Below, one piece after another: positions 9,434-18,594 of a stretch of 64,000 bases of DNA (position 1 is its first letter; every line of letters begins with the position of its first letter). Below the pieces are notes generated by a model, which searched no databases, was not told the DNA's origin, and was given only the letters and a program-made list of their open reading frames with translations. The translations under genes were made by a program, and so were the position numbers. Source of the stretch: Gammaproteobacteria bacterium (GTDB lineage: Bacteria > Pseudomonadota > Gammaproteobacteria > Pseudomonadales > Cellvibrionaceae); NCBI GenBank assembly GCA_004173475.1, contig SEBU01000003.1:496001-560000 (forward strand). Direction: 5' to 3'.

Positions 9434-10720
9434 ATGCTAGCCACCTTAGTCATCGTTTTTATCATCGCCTATGTCGCCATAGTGCTAGAACATCCCCTGA
9501 AAATTAATAAATCCGCTTCTGCCCTGGCAGGCGCAGGGTTGCTTTGGACACTTTACGCAATATTTTCGGGTGACCATCAGAAGGTCTCCCACGAGTTGTC
9601 GGAATCATTAGTGGGCACAGCGCAAATTGTTTTCTTCCTTATGGGCGCCATGACGATTGTAGAAGTCATCGACGCACACAATGGGTTCAGAGTGGTCACT
9701 AGCCGTATTAAAACAACACGCTTGCCCATTCTGGTAATTGTGGTTTCGCTGGTTAGCTTCTTTTTAAGTGCCATCCTGGACAACCTAACAACAGCCATCG
9801 TTATGGTGTCGTTAATGAGGAAACTGCTGGCCAACCGCGAAGAGCGACTTCTTTTTGCGGGTTTAATTGTGATTGCAGCTAATGCCGGCGGCGCTTGGTC
9901 GCCCATTGGTGATGTAACCACCACTATGCTATGGATTGGCGGCCAAATAACACCTGTAAACATAATATCGGGAGTGTTCATCCCGTCAGTCGTTAATTTG
10001 CTTGTACCCATGTCAATTATGATTTTTATGCTGCGCGGCAAGAAAGTTGAAAAACCTGCGAGCAATCCAGAAAACAATTTCGAGCTGGCTACTTCGAACG
10101 AACGCAATCTGGTGTTTTTCCTAGGTTTGGGTGTTCTCGTCGCAGTGCCAATTTTCAAGGCTGTGACGCATTTGCCACCTTTTATGGGAGTGTTGTTTGG
10201 GCTCGGAATACTTTGGCTTGTTTCCGATCTATTACACAAAAACAAACCAGATGAAGAAAAAAATCAACTTACATTGACCCACGCTTTAACACGCATCGAC
10301 CTATCTTCCATTGTTTTCTTTATCGGTATTCTTCTTGCGGTTGCTGCCTTGGAGCACGCACATATATTAAAGATGCTTTCTCAATGGCTGGATAATACCT
10401 TGGGTCGCCAGGATCTTATTGTCGTTCTTATCGGCTTCGTCAGCGCGATAGTGGACAACGTTCCATTGGTAGCGGCAGCTATGGGCATGTACAGCATTGA
10501 GCAATATCCTGCGGATAGTTTTTTGTGGGAATTTCTAGCCTATTGCGCGGGCACGGGTGGATCAATTTTAATTATTGGCTCTGCCGCTGGAGTTGCAGTC
10601 ATGGGCTTGGAAAAAATGGATTTTATTTGGTATCTCAAAAAAATAAGTTTGTTAGCCACTGTTGGTTATTTAGCAGGCGCTGCGGTTTACATCCTTCAAT
10701 TTAATCTTCTAAACGGGTAA
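9434..10720 (+). CDS. nhaD: NhaD-type Na+/H+ antiporter
   Basis: 428 residues from the ATG at 9434. An upstream ATG at 9272 would add 54 polar, arginine-rich residues that look non-coding and come close to the thi riboswitch region, so I prefer the internal start although its ribosome-binding site is weak. About 11-12 membrane helices are visible. The NhaD/ArsB signatures FFLSAILDNLTTAIVMVSL, NAGGAWSPIGDVTTTMLW and SAIVDNVPLVAAAMGMY, with the buried Asp/Asn pairs used for cation binding, are clear. It would expel Na+ or Li+ in exchange for protons at the inner membrane. It stands alone and diverges from thiD. Confidence 0.9.
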   Translation: MLATLVIVFIIAYVAIVLEHPLKINKSASALAGAGLLWTLYAIFSGDHQKVSHELSESLVGTAQIVFFLMGAMTIVEVIDAHNGFRVVTSRIKTTRLPILVIVVSLVSFFLSAILDNLTTAIVMVSLMRKLLANREERLLFAGLIVIAANAGGAWSPIGDVTTTMLWIGGQITPVNIISGVFIPSVVNLLVPMSIMIFMLRGKKVEKPASNPENNFELATSNERNLVFFLGLGVLVAVPIFKAVTHLPPFMGVLFGLGILWLVSDLLHKNKPDEEKNQLTLTHALTRIDLSSIVFFIGILLAVAALEHAHILKMLSQWLDNTLGRQDLIVVLIGFVSAIVDNVPLVAAAMGMYSIEQYPADSFLWEFLAYCAGTGGSILIIGSAAGVAVMGLEKMDFIWYLKKISLLATVGYLAGAAVYILQFNLLNG

Positions 10721-11070
10721 ATGTGGGGAATGCGATAAGCCAAACTCAGTTTAATTCCGAGTTCACTTTGCACAATTGGATGTCGTCTTAATTAATACCT
10801 ACCATCCAGATTAATGCTGCTTACATTTGTAACTACAAGCACGGGGCACAAGTGTTTACCCTTTTTAACCAGTTGATTGGCCACAACGCTCGACCAGCCA
10901 GAGCCAACCCGCTAAACTCGGCCCCTTTGTAGTAAATCCTCGACTCTTTGCTGTGAAGCCAAGGGCGTTCTGAATCTAAATCGTGCCGACCTGCGTCTAA
11001 GTTGACGTGTAACTTCAGTTCCTAAGCTACATTTTTAAATTTGCTGGAATTTTTATCCTCAGGATTTTTT
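10721..11070 (+). other. intergenic region before tolC
   Basis: About 350 bp with no open frame worth reporting, no tRNA and no clear hairpin. It presumably holds the tolC promoter. Nothing else is recognised in it. Confidence 0.35.
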
Positions 11071-12462
11071 ATGAAAGAATTGTTCTCTATGAAAAAGTCA
11101 AAGCTTTACCTGGTTATTGGTTTGCTCGCTTTCACCCCTTTCGGCGCAAGCGCCAACAGCCTGCAGGAAATCTACGAACTCGCGTTAAAAAACGATGCGC
11201 AATTAAAAGCCGATAAAGCCGGTTATGAAGCTGATAAAGAACTAGGCAATATTGCTCGTGCAGGCCTCCTGCCGCAAATCAATGCCTCTTACACGGCTTA
11301 TGATAAAACCGATACTGACACCACCAGGCGCCGCCCGTTACCGGCAGGGGAATTCAACACTAATTCAAAAACAACCGGCTGGAACGTTACCTTGACTCAA
11401 CCGTTGTTTGATTTATCTGCATGGTATGTTTACAAGCAGGGCCAAAAATTAAGTGAGCGCGCTGAAGCACAATTCGGTGCTGATCAACAAAGTTTAATTG
11501 TGCGCGTAGCAACAGCGTACTTTAATGTATTACGTTCGGTGGATGAGCTGGAATCAACCATTGCTGAACAAAATGCTTTTGCACATCAACTCGATCAAGT
11601 GAAACAGCGCTTTGATGTCGGCCTCACGGCAATTACTGATGTTCACGAAGCTCAGGCTGCCTACGACAGCGCGGTTGCAGCTACCTTGGAAGCGCGCGGT
11701 AGCTTAAGCATCAGCTACGAAGCCTTGGAAGTACTGACAGGCAAACCAGAAGATCAAATTTCCCCGCTGTCAGACAAGTTTCCTGTTGTAAACCCAACGC
11801 CTGCAGATCGCGCTGAGTGGGTTAATTTCGCGTTAAAAAATAACTACGAATTAAAAGCCACTCGTTTGGGTGCAGATGCAGCGCAAAAGAATGCGAATGC
11901 TGCTCGTGCTCAGCATTTACCAACTGTTGACGCAAGAGTTGGTTATCAAAAATTGGACGCTGATGGCGACCGTGGTCTTGGGCCTTTTGACGAATTAAAC
12001 GAAGGTAACACCGTTAGCATTGGCGTAAATATTCCAATTTTTAGCGGTTTGCGTACTTCGAGCACTGCTCGCCAAGCTGTTGCTCAGGGCCTGCAAGCCG
12101 AAGAGCAATTTAACAGCACCCAACGTAATACTATTCAAAATACTCGCGCATTACATTTGTCGGTAGAAACAGATGTCGCTCGAGTTGCCGCTCGTAAACA
12201 AGCGACCGTATCTAACCAAAGTGCGCTTGAAGCAACTCAAGCGGGCTATGAAGTAGGTACACGCAATTTGGTTGAAGTATTGCAAGCGCAAAGCAAGCTC
12301 TACCAAGCACGCCGCGACTATTCAAACGCACTTTATGACTATGTCATAAATACCATCAGGTTGCGTGAAGTAGCAGGCTTGTTAACACCTGCGGATATTC
12401 AGGAAGTTGATAAATGGTTGCAGACTGGCGCACCTGTTAGCCGCGCCAACTACGAAAAGTAA
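11071..12462 (+). CDS. tolC: TolC-family outer-membrane efflux channel
   Basis: 463 residues from the ATG at 11071 (AGGA 6 bp upstream; another in-frame ATG at 11089 is possible). A signal peptide ends near FGASANS. The mature part has the duplicated TolC architecture: ALKNDAQLKADKAGYEA and FALKNNYELKATRLGADAA begin the two structural repeats, each followed by GLLPQINA / HLPTVDAR strands that enter the outer membrane. It would serve as the exit duct for type I secretion and RND/ABC efflux pumps. It is monocistronic, followed by a strong terminator. Confidence 0.93.
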   Translation: MKELFSMKKSKLYLVIGLLAFTPFGASANSLQEIYELALKNDAQLKADKAGYEADKELGNIARAGLLPQINASYTAYDKTDTDTTRRRPLPAGEFNTNSKTTGWNVTLTQPLFDLSAWYVYKQGQKLSERAEAQFGADQQSLIVRVATAYFNVLRSVDELESTIAEQNAFAHQLDQVKQRFDVGLTAITDVHEAQAAYDSAVAATLEARGSLSISYEALEVLTGKPEDQISPLSDKFPVVNPTPADRAEWVNFALKNNYELKATRLGADAAQKNANAARAQHLPTVDARVGYQKLDADGDRGLGPFDELNEGNTVSIGVNIPIFSGLRTSSTARQAVAQGLQAEEQFNSTQRNTIQNTRALHLSVETDVARVAARKQATVSNQSALEATQAGYEVGTRNLVEVLQAQSKLYQARRDYSNALYDYVINTIRLREVAGLLTPADIQEVDKWLQTGAPVSRANYEK

Positions 12463-12476
12463 TTTGAGGAATACCT

Positions 12477-12506
12477 AAAAAAACCGCGCACTGCGCGGTT
12501 TTTTTA
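12477..12506 (+). terminator. terminator after tolC
   Basis: ACCGCGC (12483-12489) and GCGCGGT (12493-12499) form a GC-rich stem with a 3-nt loop, extended by A/T pairs and followed by a T run. It lies 15-45 bp after the tolC stop. Confidence 0.9.
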
Positions 12507-12552
12507 TAGCTCGAAAATTTGCATGTAAATTCTCCGATAGCGAGTAAAAGTT

Positions 12553-13770
12553 ATGCGTGTCTCCATTAAAAATTTTCATAACTTTTTGCAAATATTTATT
12601 GTAATTTTCTGTCGAATACTATTATGTTCGCTAGCGCTAATCGCACCTAGCCTGCTCGCAAGCGCTACAACAACCCCATCTAATCCGGAGGCAACACAGC
12701 AGGCAAAAGCCGTTCAAGCTTATTTAGCAGCGCTTACCAATAACGATATTGACGGTGTCATCGCAGGGCAAAATGTTGGTCACAGCGATGACATTGGAAA
12801 CCCAAGTGGCTTGTCTGGTTTTTCGCCTCTGATCGACGAATTGAAAAAAAAGGCCGGGCAGATGCCGGGAATTATCGGCGTGGATTACGAACACAATCAA
12901 ATTGCAACACCTGAACAATTACATAACGTAAACGCTTACCTCATTAATTACTGGAAACAAGGAGGATTAATTAGCATTAACTGGTCGCCACACAATCCTT
13001 GGTGGAATGATGAAAAAGACATTGAAAAAAAACCGGGCATTTGGAGTGACTCACGCAGTAATGGCGGTGACATGGGCAACGTCAATCTTAAAGAGTTGTT
13101 AGATCCTAAATCACCCATGCGCAAAATTTGGTTACGAAAACTCGATAGAATCGCCGCAGCGCTAAACGAGTTACAAAGGGAAAATGTGGTTGTACTCTGG
13201 CGTCCTATGCAAGAAATGAATGGCAGCTGGTTTTGGTGGGGAATCAATAGCCCTCCCAAAGATTCGGAAATTTATATCGCTATTTGGCGCGATATGTACG
13301 CGTATTTCACCCACACCAAACAATTGAATAATTTACTTTGGGTCTACTCACCCAACCCAAGCCCGAGTATTTTTGAACGCTCATTGATCAAAGCACCGCT
13401 GAGCTTTTATCCCGGCGATGAATTTGTCGATGTGGTTGCAGGAACCGCCTACAACGATGAGCTGAACATTAAAGATTACGAGCTCTATTTAAAATTTGCC
13501 AAACCAATCGCCATTGCAGAATATGGGCCTAAAGCAGGTGAATCCATTAGCAGAAAAGGTTCGTTGGACACGTTGTTGTATGCAAAACGTTTGCAAGAGG
13601 ATTACCCCGCGATTGCCTATTGGATGAGTTGGTCTAGCTGGAGCAATGGTGACGGAACCCAAGAAAATCAGGCTTTGATTCACAACAAGAACGTAAAAGA
13701 ATTATTAGCAGCACCGACTGTTATTACTCGCAACCGCGTTGAGTGGCAGAGTTATGTGAAGCCCATTTAG
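12553..13770 (+). CDS. GH26 endo-beta-1,4-mannanase, secreted
   Basis: 405 residues with an N-terminal hydrophobic export signal (about residues 10-38, ending LLASATT). The single catalytic domain carries the GH26 signatures: the acid/base Glu at E221 in RPMQEMNGSWFWWG and the nucleophile Glu at E323 in IAIAEYGPKAG. The substrate-site aromatics around SINWSPHNPWW are also present. GH26 enzymes of this type hydrolyse mannan or galactomannan backbones. There is no carbohydrate-binding module or Ser-rich linker, so this is a compact enzyme, perhaps periplasmic or outer-membrane associated. Cellvibrio strains encode several GH26 mannanases. A beta-1,3-xylanase activity, also known in GH26, is less likely given the close fit to the mannanase motif. 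Confidence 0.92.
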   Translation: MRVSIKNFHNFLQIFIVIFCRILLCSLALIAPSLLASATTTPSNPEATQQAKAVQAYLAALTNNDIDGVIAGQNVGHSDDIGNPSGLSGFSPLIDELKKKAGQMPGIIGVDYEHNQIATPEQLHNVNAYLINYWKQGGLISINWSPHNPWWNDEKDIEKKPGIWSDSRSNGGDMGNVNLKELLDPKSPMRKIWLRKLDRIAAALNELQRENVVVLWRPMQEMNGSWFWWGINSPPKDSEIYIAIWRDMYAYFTHTKQLNNLLWVYSPNPSPSIFERSLIKAPLSFYPGDEFVDVVAGTAYNDELNIKDYELYLKFAKPIAIAEYGPKAGESISRKGSLDTLLYAKRLQEDYPAIAYWMSWSSWSNGDGTQENQALIHNKNVKELLAAPTVITRNRVEWQSYVKPI

Positions 13771-14181
13771 TGTGATGACACTTTGTAAAAAGGGCTAAAT
13801 TCGACGCGCGGCGAAAGCTTAATGAACATAAAATTTTAACTTACTAACATCTCCATCTAAAATTTTCGTTTTTTAATTTCTGTGGACGTATCGAAGCTAC
13901 AAACGTTGTCGACACACCTAAATTTTTATTCATATAAAAAGCAACACTGATTTCATTTTCTTAGCATTTCTTTTTATCAACGAATATGTAGACCGCTGAA
14001 GCGGATCACAATCACACTGTAACGCTTTTTTACAATTTGTTGTCACGTAAAAAAGCACTTTCGCGTGCATCTCTACAAATATTATTTATTATTCCCTGAC
14101 CATTCCGTTGTAACGAATGTGAAGTCGATTTATTTAACCACTCTTATCTTTCATCCTATTAACATTAAAGGAAACATAAAA
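13771..14181 (+). other. long leader region of the first DUF6748-like gene
   Basis: 411 bp between the mannanase and the secreted-protein gene. Its last ~200 bp resembles the sequence before the paralogue at 17755. Shared blocks are CACTGTAACG...TTGTCAC against CAGTGTTACT...CTGTCAC, then AGCACT..CGC, CGAATGTGAA and the ATAAAGGAACATAAAA-type ribosome-binding region. The shared part therefore looks like a co-duplicated promoter or 5' UTR. Confidence 0.5.
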
Positions 14182-14928
14182 ATGAAAACCTTTTTCGTTC
14201 GTATATTAAAAGCGCTCGCTTGCGGGTCAGCACTATTAATGGCTGCGGGATCCTTTGCACAGGAACTTCAAAAACCTTCTCCTGTAAAAGATAACGCAAC
14301 TACCTACACGGTAAAGCCTGATTATCGAAAATGTGCCTTTCCGATGTGTGGAGGTTGGTATTTAACTCCGGTCAATCAATACTCATTACAACTTGAAAAC
14401 GATGATGAGGCCTATCAACATTCATTGTTACTTCCTAACACCATTTATGTCAGCAACATTAATTACAAAGCCCTTGGTTTAACAGCAGCACAAATTCAGG
14501 AGCTAGAAACTATTTTTCGCAGCGGCCAAGGCTTAGTAGGGGGTAACGTAGTAGGCCTCGCCTCTTTAGCAAATTTTTCAACCAAAACGTTGAATGCACA
14601 AGCCGCGTGGACTAGCCCAACTAAAACAACTGCCGTTGGCCCTTATCTGAAAGTATCAAGCTCCGGCATAGTGTGCATCACTACTCCGTGCCCTTACTTC
14701 ACGGCTCAAGTTATTAACAGCACCTATACTACAAATTTCCACGAACTCACTTTTGAAAAAGCAGAGTTGGATCGTGAACAGGAAGCACGTGCCTGGCAAG
14801 CCGTTAGTAGCGGAGGGTTAGTGTTAACGGGGGTTAAATATGAGTCCCAAGGCCAAGTGGGAACTGGAACCGGAATTAGTGCAACAAAAGTATTTTTTGC
14901 ATTTCCTGCTAAAAAATCGATGTATTAA
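14182..14928 (+). CDS. secreted protein, probable DUF6748 family (paralogue 1)
   Basis: 248 residues from the ATG at 14182, preceded by AAAGGAAA. A signal peptide ends at about residue 26 (AAGSFAQ). The mature protein starts with TTYTVKPDYRKCAFPMCGGWYL, has a central strand-rich region, and then SSGIVCITTPCPYF. The two Cys pairs probably form disulphides. I believe this is the family labelled DUF6748, of unknown function, common in secreted proteins of environmental bacteria. A paralogue lies at 17755-18516. The two sandwich waaA and a CE2 esterase on the opposite strand. Similarity is obvious along the whole length. No catalytic residues are evident, so it may be an inhibitor-like or binding protein. 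Confidence 0.6.
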   Translation: MKTFFVRILKALACGSALLMAAGSFAQELQKPSPVKDNATTYTVKPDYRKCAFPMCGGWYLTPVNQYSLQLENDDEAYQHSLLLPNTIYVSNINYKALGLTAAQIQELETIFRSGQGLVGGNVVGLASLANFSTKTLNAQAAWTSPTKTTAVGPYLKVSSSGIVCITTPCPYFTAQVINSTYTTNFHELTFEKAELDREQEARAWQAVSSGGLVLTGVKYESQGQVGTGTGISATKVFFAFPAKKSMY

Positions 14929-14940
14929 TTTTTTAGGCAA

Positions 14941-14976
14941 AAAAAATGGCTCTCCTAAAAAAGAGAGCCATTTTTG
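14941..14976. terminator. bidirectional terminator
   Basis: TGGCTCTC (14947-14954) pairs with GAGAGCCA (14963-14970), flanked by an A run on the left and a T run on the right. It lies between convergent genes and can serve both. Confidence 0.9.
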
Positions 14977-15037
14977 AAATATAACCTTACGATTGCCTGC
15001 TGAGCCGATAGGATTGGATTAAAAATTAAATACCTAG

Positions 15038-16306
15038 CTACAAAAATTTTTCAATCGCCGCCAATGTTTTTTCCAGCGCGCCACGATTTTCATTGGCAAC
15101 TTGCAAAGCCACAGCTCCTCGCCTATTTCTCTCATCAGCATCTGTAACAAGTAACTCCACTTGTTTCGCTAATTCATCTGCTGACGACACCAGGGTTAAC
15201 GCACCTGCATCGCCCAAAAGCCGCGCCACCTCCGCAAAATTAAATACCGAAGTTCCGCTTAAAATAGGTAACCTCCAAACCGCCGGCTCAATAAAATTAT
15301 GGCCCCCGTTTGACACCAGGCTACCGCCTATAAATGCAATATCACTCGCGCCGAACATAAATAACAATTCGCCCATGGTATCGCCAATAATTATTTGTGT
15401 GTGCGCAGGCACCGAGTGTTCGCTGCGTTTTGCCACAACAAATCCGCGACTTACGCAAAGGTTGGTTACAGTGCTGAATCGCTCGGGGTGGCGAGGAACC
15501 AATATCAAACGCAGATTTTTCAGCTCAGATTTTTTTATACATTGTGCATAGGCATCCAGGATAATTTCATCCTCTCCCTGATGAGTGCTGGCAGCAATCC
15601 AAATTATATTTTCTCCGCCTTGCGACCATTCGTGTTTCAGCACCGCCGCTTTTTCGCGAACTTCCTCCGTCAGACTTAAATCAAATTTGATATTTCCGGT
15701 AACCTCCGTATTGGGAACAGGCAAACCTATACGGTTAAACCTGTCTGCATCCGTTGTGTTCTGCACGAGTGCACGCGACAGACATTGCAGCATTGGTCTA
15801 CTTAATAGCGAAAACTTATCGTAACCACGTGCAGATTTTTCTGACATGCGCGCATTGACCAACACACTTGGAATATTCTTTTTTGCACAGATTGCCAAGG
15901 TGTTTGGCCAAAGTTCTGTTTCCATAATCAATAACAGAGATGGTTTAACACGAGAAATAAAACGTGCCAGCACATCAGGCAAATCATAAGGAGAGTACGC
16001 ATGGAATACACTATCGCCCAAACTTGCGCGCACGCGTTCGGAACCCGTTGGAGTAGTTGTTGTAACAACTAGTTGCAAATCACCTCGCGCTTGTAGCTTG
16101 CGAATTAGCGGTAATGCAGCAATAAATTCACCCACCGACACTGTATGGAACCAAACCACTTTTTTATCCGAAACCAAAGGCTTAAAAAAAGCGAAGCGTT
16201 CACTCCATCGTTTGGCGTAAGCCGGTGCAGCAATAGCTCGCCACAACAAACGTAATAAAATGAAAGGAATAAAAAGATAAAAAATACATGTATATATAAA
16301 ACGCAT
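15038..16306 (-). CDS. waaA: 3-deoxy-D-manno-octulosonic acid (Kdo) transferase WaaA
   Basis: 422 residues, the normal length. It is an inner-membrane-associated GT30 enzyme that adds Kdo residues from CMP-Kdo to lipid IVA during lipopolysaccharide core synthesis. An N-terminal membrane anchor (IYTCIFYLFIPFILLRLLWR) is followed by VWFHTVSVGEFIAALPLI with the catalytic Glu, LMETELWPN, and the C-terminal nucleotide-binding signature GDTMGELLFMFGASDIAFIGGSL...GGHNFIEPA (positions read from the protein). The start at 16306 has GGAG upstream. It lies 50 bp downstream of the CE2 esterase on the same strand, with no functional link apparent. Confidence 0.95.
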   Translation of the reverse strand: MRFIYTCIFYLFIPFILLRLLWRAIAAPAYAKRWSERFAFFKPLVSDKKVVWFHTVSVGEFIAALPLIRKLQARGDLQLVVTTTTPTGSERVRASLGDSVFHAYSPYDLPDVLARFISRVKPSLLLIMETELWPNTLAICAKKNIPSVLVNARMSEKSARGYDKFSLLSRPMLQCLSRALVQNTTDADRFNRIGLPVPNTEVTGNIKFDLSLTEEVREKAAVLKHEWSQGGENIIWIAASTHQGEDEIILDAYAQCIKKSELKNLRLILVPRHPERFSTVTNLCVSRGFVVAKRSEHSVPAHTQIIIGDTMGELLFMFGASDIAFIGGSLVSNGGHNFIEPAVWRLPILSGTSVFNFAEVARLLGDAGALTLVSSADELAKQVELLVTDADERNRRGAVALQVANENRGALEKTLAAIEKFL

Positions 16307-16356
16307 AGCACTCCAATGTAGTTATTCACCAATCTTATTGTTCAATAAGGCTTCAA

Positions 16357-17445
16357 TCACCAATTCATTTTCTGTTTTATAAAAGCCGTTAATTTGGCAG
16401 CATTAGCCTGATGATGTTTAACACGCGGATGAGCCTCATACCCGGTGAACTCGAAAAAAAGTGTATCCATTTTTTCGCGTGGATTTTCCTGCTTTAAACG
16501 CGCGACCGCAGTAGTAATATAACCGGGCCACTTTGAACCTTTTTTTGTGGCATCCATACTTCCCAATGCGCAGATAATATAGGCCTTGGGATACTTGCCA
16601 CGGATTGTTTTAACAAAATCAACGTACGCCTGGATACGTTGCGCATCGCCAGGATTTGGGGTTAAGCGATGCTCACGATCTGTTAGCCAGCTGTCGTTTT
16701 GAAATAAATTAATGACCACTACATCAGGTGTCCAACTTGAAAAATCCCACTGAGTGTCATTATTTCCAACCGCGCTTAACTGATCGTAAAATTGCGGCAT
16801 TGTAAAAGGAAACCAACTAATCATGATTCCTATGCCACTTTGAGACGTGATATGTGCTTCAGCGTTAAGGTCTCGGGCCGTTATAGCTGCATAGGTCATA
16901 AAGTTATTTTTATCGGCCAATATATGGTCTACACCATCTACCGGGGCCTCGTTACCAGCACCGCTAGTAATAGAGTCGCCAAAAAATTCTATTTTTCGCT
17001 TTAAACGTGGCGGTGGTGCCAATAGTTTTTCACCATCGGCCAACTCGAAACCTTTTACGTTTGTTGCTCCCTCTTCACCTTCTGTGCGTTTGGTAATTAG
17101 AAAACGGTGATTTCCTTTAAGGAGATTCTCAGCCACCACGTATTTTTTTTGGCCTTGCGCAGCCTGAATAACAGTAGGGTTCTGAAAATTATTATCAATA
17201 AACACGTTAAAATAGTTTTTACCCAGCTGGTCATCCAAAGTTACGGAAAAATATTGTCCAGTAAAGTTTCCCGCAATACTGGTTCCGGGCCAGGATATTT
17301 GTGGAGCCTCAGGATCACTAAAATTAACCCTACCTGAATATTGCAAATTTTTATCCGCTGCTGATATGAAAGTTGTCGCGAAAACCGGCGTGGAAAGAAC
17401 AATTAACGCGACACTAAAAATTTTAAATACATTGATTGATTTCAT
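16357..17445 (-). CDS. CE2-family acetyl esterase (SGNH fold), secreted
   Basis: 362 residues with a signal peptide ending around VFATTF. The N-terminal ~110 residues form a jelly-roll module (ISWPGTSIAGNF...VTLDDQ) as in CE2 enzymes. The SGNH hydrolase domain follows, with the nucleophile S158 in FFGDSITSG, INLFQNDSW, and the catalytic His in AHPRVKHH (H339). CE2 enzymes such as those of Cellvibrio japonicus remove acetyl groups from xylan and glucomannan. That would complement the GH26 mannanase about 3 kb away. Substrate preference is inferred from the family only. Confidence 0.88.
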   Translation of the reverse strand: MKSINVFKIFSVALIVLSTPVFATTFISAADKNLQYSGRVNFSDPEAPQISWPGTSIAGNFTGQYFSVTLDDQLGKNYFNVFIDNNFQNPTVIQAAQGQKKYVVAENLLKGNHRFLITKRTEGEEGATNVKGFELADGEKLLAPPPRLKRKIEFFGDSITSGAGNEAPVDGVDHILADKNNFMTYAAITARDLNAEAHITSQSGIGIMISWFPFTMPQFYDQLSAVGNNDTQWDFSSWTPDVVVINLFQNDSWLTDREHRLTPNPGDAQRIQAYVDFVKTIRGKYPKAYIICALGSMDATKKGSKWPGYITTAVARLKQENPREKMDTLFFEFTGYEAHPRVKHHQANAAKLTAFIKQKMNW

Positions 17446-17754
17446 TCCACCCCACTTTTTTTAAAAATATTTTTAATAAAACGCGCAAGGATATATCCAT
17501 TTACAATAAGAAGTTCGATCCAAGTTTATATAAGTGACATGCATATCGCCTAACTTCTAAATTCAGTTTCGATAGCGAAACTGGATAGAGATCACAGTGT
17601 TACTTTTTTTTCGCAATTTACTGTCACCTAAGCAAGCACTGGCGCATATTATCATTTTGTTTTATCTACTATCTCTTTGAGCATTCATCAACAGCGAATG
17701 TGAATCATTTTTCCACCACCTTTCATCTTTTCAATGAAATAAAGGAACATAAAA
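17446..17754. other. divergent region, CE2 esterase / DUF6748-like paralogue 2
   Basis: 309 bp holding both promoters. The right-hand ~190 bp resembles the leader of the first paralogue. No RNA gene or riboswitch core is recognised. Confidence 0.45.
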
Positions 17755-18516
17755 ATGAAAACTTTTTTCGTTCGAACATTACATACCTTGGCTCTTGGAT
17801 CAGCATTACTTTTTAGCATTGGAAGCTTGGCGCAGGAGGTGCCTGCAACAGTGGAGGCTGCAAAACCTGTCAAAGATATTGGAACTACTTACACGGTAAG
17901 TCCAGATACGAGAGATTGCGCTGCTCCATTGTGCGGCGGCTGGATTTTGAAGGCTGTAAATCAAATTGCTCCTCGCGTTCAAACTGAAGACGAAGCCTAT
18001 CAAACTTCATTATTAGCAGCTAACACTATTTATGTTAGTAAAATCGACTATAAAGGACTCGGTTTAAAACCTAAGCAAGTTGAGGAGTTCGAAGTAAATA
18101 TACGCAGCGGACAAGCATTAATAGCAGGTAAGGTTGTTAGTCGCCCTGCGCCTGGTCAACAGAGAACCGACGTTTTGGATGCTAAGGCAGTATGGGTTAG
18201 CCCGAACAAAGCCCCCGCTATAGGACCCTATCTAAAAGTATCGAGCTCGGGAATTGTATGTGTTACTACGCCATGCCCTTATTTCACCGTCAAAGTTGTC
18301 AACAACACCTACACCGTTAATTACGATGGTCTTATCTTTGATCGAGCAGAACTGGACAGCGAACAAGAAGCGCGCGCATGGCAAGCTGTTAGCGGCGAAG
18401 GTTTAGTATTAGCCGGACACAGATATTATCCAGAGGGCGAAACCGGAACCGGAACCGGCATTAGCGCAACAAAAGTATTTTTTTCATATCCCACTAAAAA
18501 ACCTGTGCGCCCATAA
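17755..18516 (+). CDS. secreted protein, probable DUF6748 family (paralogue 2)
   Basis: 253 residues with a signal peptide ending at about residue 27 (IGSLAQ). Same architecture as the protein at 14182: TTYTVSPDTRDCAAPLCGGWIL near the mature N terminus, ANTIYVSKIDYKGLGL, YLKVSSSGIVCVTTPCPYF and a C-terminal GTGTGISATKVFFSYP. Roughly half or more of the residues agree by eye, including the signal peptide and all four Cys. The function is unknown. Retention of two diverged copies with similar leaders suggests both are expressed and useful. AAAGGAACATAAAA precedes the ATG, and a strong terminator follows. Confidence 0.6.
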   Translation: MKTFFVRTLHTLALGSALLFSIGSLAQEVPATVEAAKPVKDIGTTYTVSPDTRDCAAPLCGGWILKAVNQIAPRVQTEDEAYQTSLLAANTIYVSKIDYKGLGLKPKQVEEFEVNIRSGQALIAGKVVSRPAPGQQRTDVLDAKAVWVSPNKAPAIGPYLKVSSSGIVCVTTPCPYFTVKVVNNTYTVNYDGLIFDRAELDSEQEARAWQAVSGEGLVLAGHRYYPEGETGTGTGISATKVFFSYPTKKPVRP

Positions 18517-18536
18517 TAAAAATTGTCGCACTGACT

Positions 18537-18569
18537 AAAAATAGCCCGCTCACAGCGGGCTATTTTTTT
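18537..18569. terminator. terminator after DUF6748-like paralogue 2
   Basis: ATAGCCCGCT (18541-18550) pairs perfectly with AGCGGGCTAT (18554-18563) around CAC and is followed by a T run. A preceding A run makes it usable from the converging VanZ-like gene as well. Confidence 0.92.
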
Positions 18570-18594
18570 ATTTATTATTCAAGATTTAATCCAA

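Noticed and set aside
9577-10245. 222-codon open frame antisense to nhaD
   Set aside because: It mirrors the membrane-protein codons of nhaD, has no family likeness and no ribosome-binding site.
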